Source of the DNA: Gemmata palustris
GTDB taxonomy: Bacteria; Planctomycetota; Planctomycetia; Gemmatales; Gemmataceae
NCBI RefSeq assembly: GCF_017939745.1
Contig: NZ_JAGKQQ010000001.1
Span: forward strand, 7,021,299-7,085,298
Direction of reading: 5' to 3'
Length of the DNA stretch: 64,000 nucleotides
Shown here: in pieces, positions 18,569 through 27,590 of the stretch
Position numbering within the stretch: position 1 is the first letter of the stretch
How the letters are laid out: each line of letters opens with the position of its first letter
The notes under the pieces: model-generated
Seen by the model: the letters and a program-made list of their open reading frames with translations, nothing else
Database searches by the model: none
What the model was told of the DNA's origin: nothing
Made by a program: the position numbers and the translations under genes

Positions 18569-19786
18569 ATGACTCCCCTTCGGCTCGCGTGGGCGAACCT
18601 GGTTCACAAACGCACGCGGACGTTCATCGCCGCGGCCGGGGTCGCGTTCGCGGTCGTGCTCGTGTTCATGGAACTCGGTATGCTCGGCGGCGTCGGCCGC
18701 ACCGCGACCATGCTTTACGACAAGCTGCAATTCGATTTACTCATCACATCGTCCGAGTACCTCGACCTGAGCCGCGCGCCCGAGTTCCCGCGGGCGCGAC
18801 TTTCACAGGCCCGGGTCGAAGGCGTGGACGACGTGATCCCGGTTTCCTTCGGCGTCGCGGGTTGGCGGGCGCCGCGCCAGGAGTCTGTGTTCGGTGGTAC
18901 CGAACCGGGCGGGCAGTTGAGTATCAACATCGTCGCCGCGGTGCCGGATCAACTTGCCAAGACGTTCGCCGTGGGGAAGGGCGGCGCGTTCGCGTCCGAA
19001 GAAGAAGCGGCCCGCGCGGGAGTCAAACTGAAGCAGCTCGACACGTTCCTGCTCGATCGCCGGTCCAAGCCGGATTTCGGCGACGTTAATCAACTTCAGA
19101 AACTTCCTCCCGACGGACGCGCGGGTGAGGCCGTTCGCGTAAACGGCATGCGCGCGAGCGTCGTGGGCGGGTTCGATCTCGGTACCGGGTTCAGTTGGAA
19201 CGGAATGCTGCTGACCAGCGAAGAGACTTACACGCACTTCGCGATGCGCCCGCGGGACGCGGTTCATTTCGGATTGGTGCAGTTGAAGCCGGGCGCCGAC
19301 CCGGTTGCTGTTCAGAAGCAGCTTCGCGCGACTCTACCGCCCGATGTGAAGGTTTACACGCGCGCCGAGATCAACGCGGCCGAGCGCAACTACTGGTTGC
19401 GGCTCACCTCCATTGGGCAATTCCTGTTGGTCGCGGTGATTCTGGCAATTGTGGTCGGTGTCATTTTCGTGTACCAGATGATGGCCGCGGACATCCGCAA
19501 CATGCTGCCGGAGTACGCGACGGTAAAAGCACTCGGCTACCGCCCGCCGTACCTCACGGGCGTGGTGTTGTGGCAGGCCGTGTTGCTCGCGGTCTTCGGT
19601 TACGTTCCGGGCTTCATCGCAGCGCTGGGATTGTATTTCGTGGCGAGCACCTACGGCGGCATCCCGACCGCAATGACACTCGGAGCCGCGGTGGGCGTAC
19701 TCGCGCTGACGTGCTTTATGTGCCTCGCGTCCGGGCTATTAGCCGTGCGGAAGGTCCACACGGCGGACCCGGCAGACCTGTTCTAG
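18569..19786 (+). CDS. DevC-type ABC exporter permease (first copy)
   Basis: Permease of 405 residues of the MacB/FtsX-like type. It has one N-terminal membrane helix (about 18-40), a long periplasmic domain (about 45-280) and three C-terminal helices, with the conserved cytoplasmic-side PEYATVKALGYRPPYL between them and the ending VRKVHTADPADLF. The same plan and ending occur in the next gene, so the two probably form a heterodimeric membrane unit. Its TAG stop coincides with the edge of a palindromic repeat (19784-19877). Confidence 0.88.
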   Translation: MTPLRLAWANLVHKRTRTFIAAAGVAFAVVLVFMELGMLGGVGRTATMLYDKLQFDLLITSSEYLDLSRAPEFPRARLSQARVEGVDDVIPVSFGVAGWRAPRQESVFGGTEPGGQLSINIVAAVPDQLAKTFAVGKGGAFASEEEAARAGVKLKQLDTFLLDRRSKPDFGDVNQLQKLPPDGRAGEAVRVNGMRASVVGGFDLGTGFSWNGMLLTSEETYTHFAMRPRDAVHFGLVQLKPGADPVAVQKQLRATLPPDVKVYTRAEINAAERNYWLRLTSIGQFLLVAVILAIVVGVIFVYQMMAADIRNMLPEYATVKALGYRPPYLTGVVLWQAVLLAVFGYVPGFIAALGLYFVASTYGGIPTAMTLGAAVGVLALTCFMCLASGLLAVRKVHTADPADLF

Positions 19787-19877
19787 GCGAACGGCCGGTG
19801 TGAGCCGGCCGGTGCAATTTGCACGAGTAGCTGTACTTTCGTTGTTCTCACCGGCCGGCTCACACCGGCCGTTCGCC
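19784..19877. repeat. Palindromic repeat family A, paired arms
   Basis: Perfect 29-base inverted repeat, arms 19786-19814 and 19849-19877, core GGCGAACGGCCGGTGTGAGC. The last base of the upstream gene's TAG stop is the first base of the left arm, and other copies of this family also begin with TAGG. Other copies: 35254-35282 (left arm), 36058-36072 (right-arm remnant), 48630-48718 (both arms), 53847-53876 (left arm). Confidence 0.92.
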
Positions 19878-19885
19878 AGGAAATC

Positions 19886-21106
19886 ATGCCCGCTCCCGCT
19901 CCCGTTCCCCTGGCCTGGAAGAACCTTGCCCACGACAGGGTGCGGTTCGCGCTGTTCGCGTCCGGCGTCGGGTTCGCGGTGGTGCTGATGGGCGTGCAGT
20001 ACGGCATCATGAACGCGATGCTCGACAGCAACACGGTGCTCATCGAGCGGCTCAAGGGCGACATCGTACTCATCAACCCGAACAAGGCGTCGCTGCTGTT
20101 CCGCGAGGGCGTGTCGCGCCGGCGGATCGCGGAAGCCGAGGGCGTGGCTGGTGTGAAGAGCGTGTCGCCGGTGTTCGTGGAGTATTCCATCGCGGCCCTG
20201 CGCCACACCGCGGCTGACCCGTCCGCGCGCACCAGCACGCGGCGGGTGCGCGTGATCGGCGTCGATCCGAACGCCGACGTACTCGACCTACCCGGCGTGA
20301 GTGCGAAAGACTGGCAGGAACTGAACACGCCAGGAACCGCGCTTTATGACCGCAAGAGCCGACCGCACCCGGACCAGGTCAATCACCCGGGCGAGTCGGT
20401 ATTCGGAAAACTCGAACCCGGGGCCGGAACTGAACTCGCGGGGCGCGACATCCGGCTCGTTGCGGGCTTCGAGATGGGCTTCGATTTCGGCACCGACGGC
20501 AGCGTCGTGGTGAGTGACCGCACGTTCGAGAAATGGGTTCGCGAGCCGTACTACCCGACGAGCCCGATGGCGGAAACGGACATCGGCGTGGTGAAGTTGC
20601 TCCCGGGCGCGGACGTGAAAGGGGTGAAGGCGGCGCTGCAATCGAAGTTCGCCGCTGGGAGCGATGTGCTGGTTCTCACACGCGACGAAATGGTGTCGCG
20701 CGAGAAAAGCTTCTGGTGGGTGAACACGCCGATCGGCTTCGCGTTCGGTGCCGGTGTGCTCCTGGGCTTTGTTGTCGGAATGGTGATCTGCTACCAGATT
20801 CTCGCGAGCGACGTGGCCGACCACCTGCCCGAGTACGCGACACTGAAGGCCATCGGCTACACGAACCGATACCTGAGTTGGATCGTGCTGCAAGAGTCGC
20901 TGATCCTCGCCGCAGCGGGCTTCATTCCCGGCGTGGCGGTGACCTATGCGATGTATCTCGTCCTCAGCGAGATTACCGGGCTGCCGATGATTCTCACGCC
21001 GGCCCGATTCGCGCTGGTGATGGTGTTAACAGTGGTGATGTGCGTCGCGTCCGGGGCGCTCGCGGTGAGCAAGGTGAAGAAGGTGGACCCCGCCGATGTC
21101 TTCTAA
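19886..21106 (+). CDS. DevC-type ABC exporter permease (second copy)
   Basis: Permease of 406 residues with the same plan as the gene before it: one N-terminal helix (about 20-40), a periplasmic domain to about 285, then three helices with PEYATLKAIGYTNRYL and the ending VSKVKKVDPADVF. The two copies differ widely in the periplasmic domain, which suggests an old duplication and division of labour. ATG at 19886 follows AGGAAATC. The 3' end overlaps the ATPase gene by 11 bases, so permease and ATPase are probably made together. Confidence 0.88.
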   Translation: MPAPAPVPLAWKNLAHDRVRFALFASGVGFAVVLMGVQYGIMNAMLDSNTVLIERLKGDIVLINPNKASLLFREGVSRRRIAEAEGVAGVKSVSPVFVEYSIAALRHTAADPSARTSTRRVRVIGVDPNADVLDLPGVSAKDWQELNTPGTALYDRKSRPHPDQVNHPGESVFGKLEPGAGTELAGRDIRLVAGFEMGFDFGTDGSVVVSDRTFEKWVREPYYPTSPMAETDIGVVKLLPGADVKGVKAALQSKFAAGSDVLVLTRDEMVSREKSFWWVNTPIGFAFGAGVLLGFVVGMVICYQILASDVADHLPEYATLKAIGYTNRYLSWIVLQESLILAAAGFIPGVAVTYAMYLVLSEITGLPMILTPARFALVMVLTVVMCVASGALAVSKVKKVDPADVF

Positions 21107-22448
21107 ACTCCCCCTCCCCGGTCAACCGGTGCTCCGCATTCGTGGGGTGAATCACTACTTCGGTACCGGCGACACGCGCACGCAGGTGCTCTTCGATAAC
21201 ACGCTCGAAGTGATGCCGGGCGAGTTAGTCATCATGAGCGGCCCGTCCGGGTCGGGCAAAACGACCATTCTCACGCTCATCGGCGGGCTGCGCACGCTGC
21301 AAGAAGGCGAGATCGAAGTTTGGGACGCGGGGCTGGGCGGTTACCGCAACTTGAGGGGCGTACCCGAGCCGGAACTGGTCCACGTTCGCCGGCTCATCGG
21401 GTTCATTTTTCAGCGACACAATTTGTTCGACTCGCTCACGAGCGTGCAGAACATCCGCATGGCGCAGCGGTTGAAAGAGACCGGCGAAGCCGATCCCGAC
21501 GCGGACGCACGCGACGTGCTCACGTACCTGCTCCTCGGCGAAAAAGACCTGGAAGGGCGCACGCAGAAGTCGCGGTTCGACTACAAGCCCGCAAAACTCT
21601 CCGGCGGTCAACGGCAGCGCGTCGCCATCGCGCGGGCGCTCGTCAATCGACCGAAGCTCGTTCTCGCCGACGAGCCGACGGCGGCCCTCGACGCGAATAG
21701 CGGACTCGCGGTGGTCACATTGGTGCAGGAACTCGCGCGCCAACGGTCCGAGGAAGACCTCCGCCGGCTCGTGCGCCCGCCCGAAGAAGCCGGCGAGAAC
21801 GGGCGGCTCGGAAGTTGGCAGATCCCGCTTTTAAAGAAGATCGCCACAGAACACGGCACTACCAGCCTGATTGTCACGCACGATTCGCGCATCATGAATC
21901 TGGCCGACCGCATCGTTCACATGGAACGCGGCCGGATCGAGTCGAACGTGGTCGTCGCGGAGCGCCTGTTCGTGCGAGAGGGCCTGCGCCAGAGTCCGGC
22001 GTTCGCCGCGGTTCTGCCCGAAGAGCAGGAAAAGATCGCCGATTCGGTCCTGATCGGCGTTCACCCGAACGACCCGGTGCGCCCGGACCACCTCGCCGCA
22101 AAGCCCGGCTGTGTCGAAGTCTACGAACCGGGACAGGTCATCGTGCGCCAGGGCGACGCGGTGAACGCGGAGAGCAAGTTCTACCTGATCCGGCGCGGCA
22201 CCGTGGACGTGTCGCGCGAGGTCGGAGGAGCGACTCAAAAGCTCACAGAAATGGGTGCGGGGAGGTACTTCGGTGAAGTCGCGCTCCTCATGGACCAGCC
22301 TCGGAACGCGACCGTGCGTGCGCTGACTCGCGTCGAGGTGTACACGGTGAACCGCGCCACGTTCGACAAATTCTACTCAGTGAGCCGACCGTTTATTGAA
22401 CGCGTACTGGCGAACTTCCGCGCAGGTGACGGCACCCCGCGAACGTAA
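21096..22448 (+). CDS. DevA-type ABC ATPase fused to a cyclic-nucleotide-binding-like domain
   Basis: ATPase of 450 residues that powers the Dev-type exporter. The first 290 residues are an ABC domain: Walker A GPSGSGKT (49-56), Q-loop near IFQRHN, signature LSGGQ (168-172), Walker B LVLADEP (188-194) and H-loop His 262. About 35 extra residues lie between the D-loop and H-loop (about 215-250). Residues about 310-440 resemble a cyclic-nucleotide-binding domain: EPGQVIVRQGD, YLIRRGTVDV, and FGEVALL...PRNATVRA (392-409), where FGE and the Arg fit the phosphate-binding cassette. This suggests ligand control of export, or a domain that kept the fold without binding. It ends the cluster. Confidence 0.88.
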   Translation: MSSKLPLPGQPVLRIRGVNHYFGTGDTRTQVLFDNTLEVMPGELVIMSGPSGSGKTTILTLIGGLRTLQEGEIEVWDAGLGGYRNLRGVPEPELVHVRRLIGFIFQRHNLFDSLTSVQNIRMAQRLKETGEADPDADARDVLTYLLLGEKDLEGRTQKSRFDYKPAKLSGGQRQRVAIARALVNRPKLVLADEPTAALDANSGLAVVTLVQELARQRSEEDLRRLVRPPEEAGENGRLGSWQIPLLKKIATEHGTTSLIVTHDSRIMNLADRIVHMERGRIESNVVVAERLFVREGLRQSPAFAAVLPEEQEKIADSVLIGVHPNDPVRPDHLAAKPGCVEVYEPGQVIVRQGDAVNAESKFYLIRRGTVDVSREVGGATQKLTEMGAGRYFGEVALLMDQPRNATVRALTRVEVYTVNRATFDKFYSVSRPFIERVLANFRAGDGTPRT

Positions 22449-22542
22449 TTGGCTTCCAATGCGTGGAATTGTGGCAATCGAGGTGTTTCCCCGGGCGAGC
22501 GTGAGTGGCCGGGGAAGAGGCGTGCGGAGGCGGTCAACGTGG

Positions 22543-22815
22543 TCAGGAAGCGGCCACGGCCGGCTGCGAGGCGAGCAGTTCACCGATGACGCGCCGGAGC
22601 ATTTGCCCGGTGGTCATTCCGCGCCGGCTGGCCGCGGCTTCCAGTTCCATCGCCTGCCACAGCGGCAACAACAGGGCCAGTTCGACGACCTCTTGATCGG
22701 AGCGAACGGCGTTGGGTGATATGGCATCGAATAGCGGTTGCACGGCGTCACCTGCCCTGGAAAGCGTGTACGGCAGCTCCACGCTACCGAAAATCACGGG
22801 CCTAACGATCCTCAA
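22543..22815 (-). CDS. Small hypothetical protein, possible ribbon-helix-helix-like C terminus
   Basis: Open frame of 90 codons on the minus strand between the exporter and the PilZ gene. The start is uncertain: TTG at 22815 or GTG codons further in (VELPYTLSRA). The C-terminal half (MELEAAASRRGMTTGQMLRRVIGELLA) reads as an amphipathic two-helix unit like those of small ribbon-helix-helix DNA-binding proteins; this is a weak resemblance. Codon choice is similar to neighbouring genes. No partner toxin gene is visible next to it. Confidence 0.45.
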   Translation of the reverse strand: MRIVRPVIFGSVELPYTLSRAGDAVQPLFDAISPNAVRSDQEVVELALLLPLWQAMELEAAASRRGMTTGQMLRRVIGELLASQPAVAAS

Positions 22816-23307
22816 GTCCCATCGGCCCCGCGCAGGGGCATCGTAACCATTAGATCACGCGACGGCAAGACGCTAACGCCGAACCCCCGGCACGCTCGAA
22901 TCGCGCTCGGTGAGCGAAACACTTCAGCATCGGTCAGCGGTTGAACTGAAGACTGGCCGTCAATGAATATGAATGCAACCCGAATGCCGCACGACAAAAT
23001 CACACGGCAATTTCAATTTTAGCGAGGGAAATACGCGATTCCCGCGTCGGAATTTACTTGCATGGAACCGCGTCACCCGAACGAGTCGCTCAGTCCACGC
23101 GCACTTTCTGTCAGAATGCGAGCAGGCCGTGTGAAGTTCCTGGTTCTTGAAGAATTCGGAAAAATAGTTCGGATTGGGAAGACTGCGGGTAATGGTTCGG
23201 AAGCTTTCGATAGGGCAGATCGTGCCTGTTTTTTGCAACACACCCCCCGCGTGCTAGAGTCAGTTATCAGATCAAGTGAAGGGACGGGTTGTTCCTGGGG
23301 CCGGAAA
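22816..23307. other. Intergenic region, A/T-richer than surroundings
   Basis: About 490 bases without a convincing gene. The part from about 22940 to 23260 is clearly lower in GC than neighbouring DNA. A short minus-strand frame (22812-23003) is possible but has no supporting feature. The region probably holds the promoter of the PilZ gene at 23308; I could not define its elements. Confidence 0.5.
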
Positions 23308-23832
23308 ATGTCGTTCGTCGAAATGCTCGAGGGGGCCAAAGTTTGGGCCACCGGGAATCTGCCGATCGTGGTCGGCGGGTTCGTCGCGCTATTGGTGCTC
23401 ACGTTCCTGGTGGTAATCGCCGCCCGGCGCCGCGGGGCCCTCGATCCGGCCAAACTTGCGCCCGCCAGCGCTAACGCTCTCACCGGTGAGAAAGCGCTCA
23501 GTTGGGCGCCGCCGGAGCAATCCTACGCGGACCGCCGGGGGGCGGTGCGGCGCGAGGGCCAGCCGGTCCGGGTGCTGCTCGCCTCGAACACGTTCCGCAA
23601 CGGGGCCGGTGACGGGTACGTCATTGATCGATCGACCGGGGGCTTGAAGCTCGCGACCCAGTCGGCTGTACCGCCCGGGACGACGGTCCAGGTTCGTGCG
23701 GTGGACGCCCCGGACACCATCGGGTTCGTCACGGTCATCGTCCGCAGTTGCCGCAAGAACACGAACTATTACGAACTCGGGTGCGAGTTCGAGAAGACCC
23801 CACCGTGGAACGTTCTCTTGCTGTTCGGATGA
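23308..23832 (+). CDS. Membrane-anchored PilZ-domain protein
   Basis: Protein of 174 residues with one membrane helix (about 19-39), a short linker and a C-terminal PilZ domain. The c-di-GMP-binding signature is present: the Arg-rich RRGAVRR (76-82) and DRSTGG (107-112), matching RxxxR and (D/N)xSxxG. It would sense cyclic di-GMP at the inner membrane and may affect surface or envelope functions. ATG at 23308 is chosen because it starts directly before the helix; the frame is open to 23062 but that part is A/T-rich and has no protein-like features. Confidence 0.85.
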   Translation: MSFVEMLEGAKVWATGNLPIVVGGFVALLVLTFLVVIAARRRGALDPAKLAPASANALTGEKALSWAPPEQSYADRRGAVRREGQPVRVLLASNTFRNGAGDGYVIDRSTGGLKLATQSAVPPGTTVQVRAVDAPDTIGFVTVIVRSCRKNTNYYELGCEFEKTPPWNVLLLFG

Positions 23833-23885
23833 TTCTTGTTGGACGCGGCCGGCACGGGTCGGCCGGTTGTTGTTTGGGTGCCGTT

Positions 23886-24269
23886 CTACTTGAGCAGAAT
23901 CATCATCAGGTCGATCCCCGCAATCAGCCACGCGCCGAGCCCAACAACACTCGCCGCGAACGCCGCAAAACCCAGCACACTGGATTCACCGCTCCGACGG
24001 GTCGCGTCCCACCCCCGAACGCTGATACCTACCGAGATCAAGCCGAGAACCGCGCCCCCCGTTGTTCCGATCAACCCGCCGCATTGCGCGAGGTCGCGCG
24101 GGACGTCGCGCATGCCCTGGACGAACAGGATCACGTTAAACACCATCAACACGCACGCGGAGAGCAACAGCGTGCAGCCGATCACCAGACCGGCGATTCC
24201 CGCGCCTGTTCCCGGCGACAGGGAGAGGGTGGGAGCGGTCGAAGGTGGAGTGTAATCGTCTTCGGACAT
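23886..24269 (-). CDS. Hypothetical membrane protein, three helices
   Basis: Small protein of 127 residues with a polar Thr/Ser/Pro-rich N terminus (MSEDDYTPPSTAP) and three hydrophobic segments (about 22-50, 63-83 and 97-125). This resembles DUF4190-like envelope proteins, but I do not recognise a defined family. It stops 53 bases from the convergent PilZ gene, and its start lies 19 bases beyond the stop of the upstream ThDP enzyme on the same strand, so the two are probably co-transcribed. Confidence 0.65.
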   Translation of the reverse strand: MSEDDYTPPSTAPTLSLSPGTGAGIAGLVIGCTLLLSACVLMVFNVILFVQGMRDVPRDLAQCGGLIGTTGGAVLGLISVGISVRGWDATRRSGESSVLGFAAFAASVVGLGAWLIAGIDLMMILLK

Positions 24270-24288
24270 CGCGCACCCGCTTGTGGTG

Positions 24289-26181
24289 TTAATCGTTCTT
24301 CTTGTCCAACTGGATCGCGCGCGAGCCGATGCGGGCCAGGAACCGCGCCTTCTGCGCCGCGGTCAGTTCCTTCGTGTACCGCGCCCGCACCGCGTCCACC
24401 CACCGCACCTTGCGCTTACTGTAGTCAGTCAGCACGCGAACCAGAACCGGTCCGTCGTAACACACCGCGCCGCGCAGCTTCGCTTCCAGTTCCGCGTGCG
24501 AATTGATCTCCACGTAACCCACGCCGAACGCCTGGGCGAGTGCCTTGTAGTCGAGGCGCGTGAGGATCGTGGCCGTGGTCCGCAGGTACGCGGGTTTTTG
24601 CAGCATCTGCATGTAGTGATACGCTTGGTCGTCGAGAATCACGAACTTTACCGGCAGGTGCTCGCGCGCCGCGGTGGTGATTTCCATCGCGCTCATGAGC
24701 AGGCACCCGTCGCCGGTGAGCGTCGCGACCGTCTTCCCGTAATGAACCCGCTGCGCGCCGAGTGCGGCCGGCACGCTCCACCCCATCGCCTGATTGTCGA
24801 CCGGGTTGAAGTACGTGCGCGGGTGGCACACGCGGAAGTGCTCGGCCGCGAGATGCTCCGTCACGCTCACATCGGTGAAGAGCAGCGCGTCGTCCGGCAG
24901 CACCTTGCGGAGCGCGGCGACGGTCGCGAGTGGGTCGACGCCGCACTTCGGTTGCGGGATGTTGCAGAGTTCTTTCGCGGCGTCGGTCTTCAGGGTGCGA
25001 ATGTGGTTCACGAGCCACTTGTCGTCCGCGCGCCGGAGCCTGTCGCCGCACGCCAGCAGACGACCGAGGAAAACGCCCGCGTCCGCGTGGACGCACACGT
25101 CCGTCTTCAGAATGCGCCCGAGGTTGCACGGGTTCGCGTCAACGTGAACGACGTGTTTGGGTTGCGGGTTACCGTAATAGCCCGTCGAGACTTCGCTGAA
25201 CTTCACCCCGATCGCGAGTAGCGTATCGACGCCCGATTTCAGCGGGTGCTTCTTCTCGCCGGCGAACACCGTCTCCGCGACTTCGCTGGCGTGCGGGCCG
25301 AAGCCCCATCCGACCGCGAGCGGGTGCGAATCGCTGATGACCCCGCGCCCCGAGACGCTCGTCGCAACGGGCGCCTGGAGCATTTCCGCGACGGCCGCGA
25401 GTTCGGCGCTGGAGGCCATGCAGCCTACCCCGGCGTAGATGCCGACGCGGTGCTTCTTGTCCGCCAGGAACGGCAGCGCCCGCTCGAACGCGGCGTCATC
25501 AAAGGGCGGGGCCGGAACCGCGGGCGGCGGGGTGCGGAAGTCGTGAGCCTCGATGAACAGGTTGTACGGCACCACCACCGCGACCGGCCCCGGTTCGCCC
25601 TGTGTCGCGGTGACGAACGCCTGTCGTACCGCTGCGGCGATCTGCTCGACGGTCTGCACGGCGTACACGCACTTGCACACCGGCTTGAGTAACTCGACCT
25701 GGTTCAGCGCGTGAACCTGAAACGGCTTCGCCTTCTCGCCGTTCGCCACATCGCCGACGATTGCCACGAGCGGTGAGGAGTCCAGCAGTGCTTCGCCTAA
25801 GCCTGTCAACGAATTCGTCACGCCGGGGCCGGGAACGACGCACAGCACGCCGGGTTTCCCGGTGCTGCGTGCGTAGCCGTCGGCCATGCACGCGGCGGAG
25901 AACTCGTGGGTCACGAGCAGGTACGGGATGCCCTTTTCTTTGAAGGTGTCCCACAGTTCGTTTTCCTGCGCGCCGGGAATGCCGTACACGCACCCGACGT
26001 TCTCCGCAAGCAGTGCCGCACACAGGGCTTCGGCGCCGGTCATGCGACCGAACACCCACCCCGGGTGCCGCGCTTCTCGGACGTGCGCAATGGGGCCTGC
26101 ACTTGCGGCATTCGCGGCCAAGGCGCCGCCCACAGCGGCCGCACCCTGAATCAGCCCACGACGAGAGAACGCGAAGTCCAT
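24289..26181 (-). CDS. Tat-exported thiamine-diphosphate-dependent enzyme (acetolactate synthase-like)
   Basis: Enzyme of 630 residues with the three-domain plan of the acetolactate synthase/benzoylformate decarboxylase family. The ThDP-activating Glu is in VTHEFSAACMADGYA (E93); the cofactor metal motif is GDG at 490-492, followed 26 residues later by LDDQ instead of the usual NN. The start at 26181 gives a twin-arginine signal FSRRGLIQG with a hydrophobic stretch ending ASAG, so it is predicted to fold with cofactor inside the cell and be exported. The frame runs open to 26361 with no protein-like sequence. Product and substrate are unknown. Confidence 0.85.
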   Translation of the reverse strand: MDFAFSRRGLIQGAAAVGGALAANAASAGPIAHVREARHPGWVFGRMTGAEALCAALLAENVGCVYGIPGAQENELWDTFKEKGIPYLLVTHEFSAACMADGYARSTGKPGVLCVVPGPGVTNSLTGLGEALLDSSPLVAIVGDVANGEKAKPFQVHALNQVELLKPVCKCVYAVQTVEQIAAAVRQAFVTATQGEPGPVAVVVPYNLFIEAHDFRTPPPAVPAPPFDDAAFERALPFLADKKHRVGIYAGVGCMASSAELAAVAEMLQAPVATSVSGRGVISDSHPLAVGWGFGPHASEVAETVFAGEKKHPLKSGVDTLLAIGVKFSEVSTGYYGNPQPKHVVHVDANPCNLGRILKTDVCVHADAGVFLGRLLACGDRLRRADDKWLVNHIRTLKTDAAKELCNIPQPKCGVDPLATVAALRKVLPDDALLFTDVSVTEHLAAEHFRVCHPRTYFNPVDNQAMGWSVPAALGAQRVHYGKTVATLTGDGCLLMSAMEITTAAREHLPVKFVILDDQAYHYMQMLQKPAYLRTTATILTRLDYKALAQAFGVGYVEINSHAELEAKLRGAVCYDGPVLVRVLTDYSKRKVRWVDAVRARYTKELTAAQKARFLARIGSRAIQLDKKND

Positions 26182-26351
26182 TTCGCACCCCGGAGACAGA
26201 ACGACCGATTTGTATCGGCTACCGGGGGCGGGCGAATTCGCGCGGAATGCGCGAGCGCGCGGATTTAGCGAAATGGCGGTGCGCGATGAGCGAGGTGCCT
26301 CCTCACCAGGGTGATGGTGAGAAGGCAAGTGTGGGTGCGATGAGCGTGTCG
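26182..26351. other. Short intergenic region, promoter of the ThDP enzyme
   Basis: 170 bases between the kinase stop and the ThDP-enzyme start, both on the minus strand. No conserved element was recognised. Confidence 0.4.
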
Positions 26352-27590
26352 TCAGTGGCACATCACGAGTGCGGCCCCGAGCGAAATGATCCCGAACAGA
26401 ATGCCCGCGATCATGCCCATCACGGCCAGGCGCGTGGTGCGCTGTGCCCGCGCGAGTGCGTCGGCGGTGTTGATCGCTTCGAGGATCGGCCCCACTTCCA
26501 ACCCCGCGGTGCTCTCCTGGACGGCGGCCGCGGCGAGCGGAGGGAGCCGCCCGGACGCCATGCCGCTGCGGTCGGGGGTGTTCATGAACGGTAAGAGCGC
26601 CTGGACCGCTTCGGCGGCCGTCTGGTAGCGGTCGGCCGGGTCCTTCGCGAGCATGATCTCGACGACCTGGGACAGCGCTTCGGGCACGTCGTCGCAGACG
26701 TCGTGTGCCGGCGGAACGGGCGACAACTGGTGCGCGATCATCTTCGCCGCGGTCGTCCCGGTGAAGGGCGGCTGGCCGGTGAGCAGGTGGTAGAGCGTGG
26801 CTCCGAGGTTGTAGATGTCCGCCCGGTGGTCGGCATCGGCGCAGCCGCGGAGCTGCTCCGGGGAAACGTAGTCGGTCGTGCCCATCGCGCCGCCGTTCCG
26901 CGCGAGTTTCGTACCGGAATCTTCAAAGAAGTCCGCGAGGCCGAGGTCGAGAACCTTCACGATCCCGTCACGCCCCACGAGCAGGTTGGCGGGCTTGATG
27001 TCGCGGTGGGCGACGCCCTTGTCGTGGGCGTGCTGGAGCCCCGCCGCGGCTTGAACCACGTAGCTCACGGCCTGCCCGACGGGGAGCCGCCCGCGCACGG
27101 CGAGCAATCGGTCGAGGGTCTCGCCGTCGATGTACTCGAACACCAGGAAGTACGTGCCCCGGTCGCACGCGACGTCGTAGGCGTGAACGATGTTCGGGTG
27201 GTCGAGGGTCGCGGCGGCGCGGGCCTCCTGGTAAAAGCGCTCCACGTTCGCCGGGTCGAGGGCCTGCTTGCCCGGCAAGACTTTCAGCGCGACGCGGCGC
27301 CGGAGCGCGGCGTGTTCCGCGAGGTACACGGTCCCCATCCCGCCCGCCCCGATCTGGTTCAGGATGCGGTACGGCCCGAGTTTGAACCCCTTGTGCTTCC
27401 CCTGAAGGATGAGTTTGGCTTGAAAGGGCGTGAGGATGCCCGCTTGAATGAGCCGCGTCGCGGTATCGGGCGCGGTCGACGGGATCGGCCCGGATTTGGT
27501 GAGAAATCCGGCGAGCGCATCATCGTCCGCGACCTCGGCGCGTCGCACGAGTGCAAGAACGGCATCGCCGGTACGAGGGGGTTCGGGCAT
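26352..27590 (-). CDS. Transmembrane Ser/Thr protein kinase (Hanks type)
   Basis: Kinase of 412 residues with all main catalytic motifs: Gly-rich loop GAGGMG (81-86), ATP-binding Lys103, Glu122, catalytic HRDIKPAN (195-202), DLG at 215-217 in place of DFG, and SPEQL (about 244) in place of APE. The N-terminal 70 residues form a short helical domain with GILTPFQAKLILQGK, common before planctomycete kinases. A single membrane helix lies near the C terminus (about 383-409) with only a few residues outside, so the kinase domain is cytosolic without a large sensor. ATG at 27590. Targets unknown. Confidence 0.92.
   Translation of the reverse strand: MPEPPRTGDAVLALVRRAEVADDDALAGFLTKSGPIPSTAPDTATRLIQAGILTPFQAKLILQGKHKGFKLGPYRILNQIGAGGMGTVYLAEHAALRRRVALKVLPGKQALDPANVERFYQEARAAATLDHPNIVHAYDVACDRGTYFLVFEYIDGETLDRLLAVRGRLPVGQAVSYVVQAAAGLQHAHDKGVAHRDIKPANLLVGRDGIVKVLDLGLADFFEDSGTKLARNGGAMGTTDYVSPEQLRGCADADHRADIYNLGATLYHLLTGQPPFTGTTAAKMIAHQLSPVPPAHDVCDDVPEALSQVVEIMLAKDPADRYQTAAEAVQALLPFMNTPDRSGMASGRLPPLAAAAVQESTAGLEVGPILEAINTADALARAQRTTRLAVMGMIAGILFGIISLGAALVMCH

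Noticed and set aside
22812..23003. Short minus-strand frame of 63 codons
   Set aside because: No motif, no clear ribosome-binding site and partly A/T-rich DNA; it could be the broken 5' part of the gene at 22543-22815, but I cannot show this.
23233..23260. TTGCAA and TAGAGT spaced by 16 bases, like a sigma-70 promoter, before the PilZ gene
   Set aside because: Planctomycete promoter elements are poorly defined and such matches arise easily in A/T-richer DNA.
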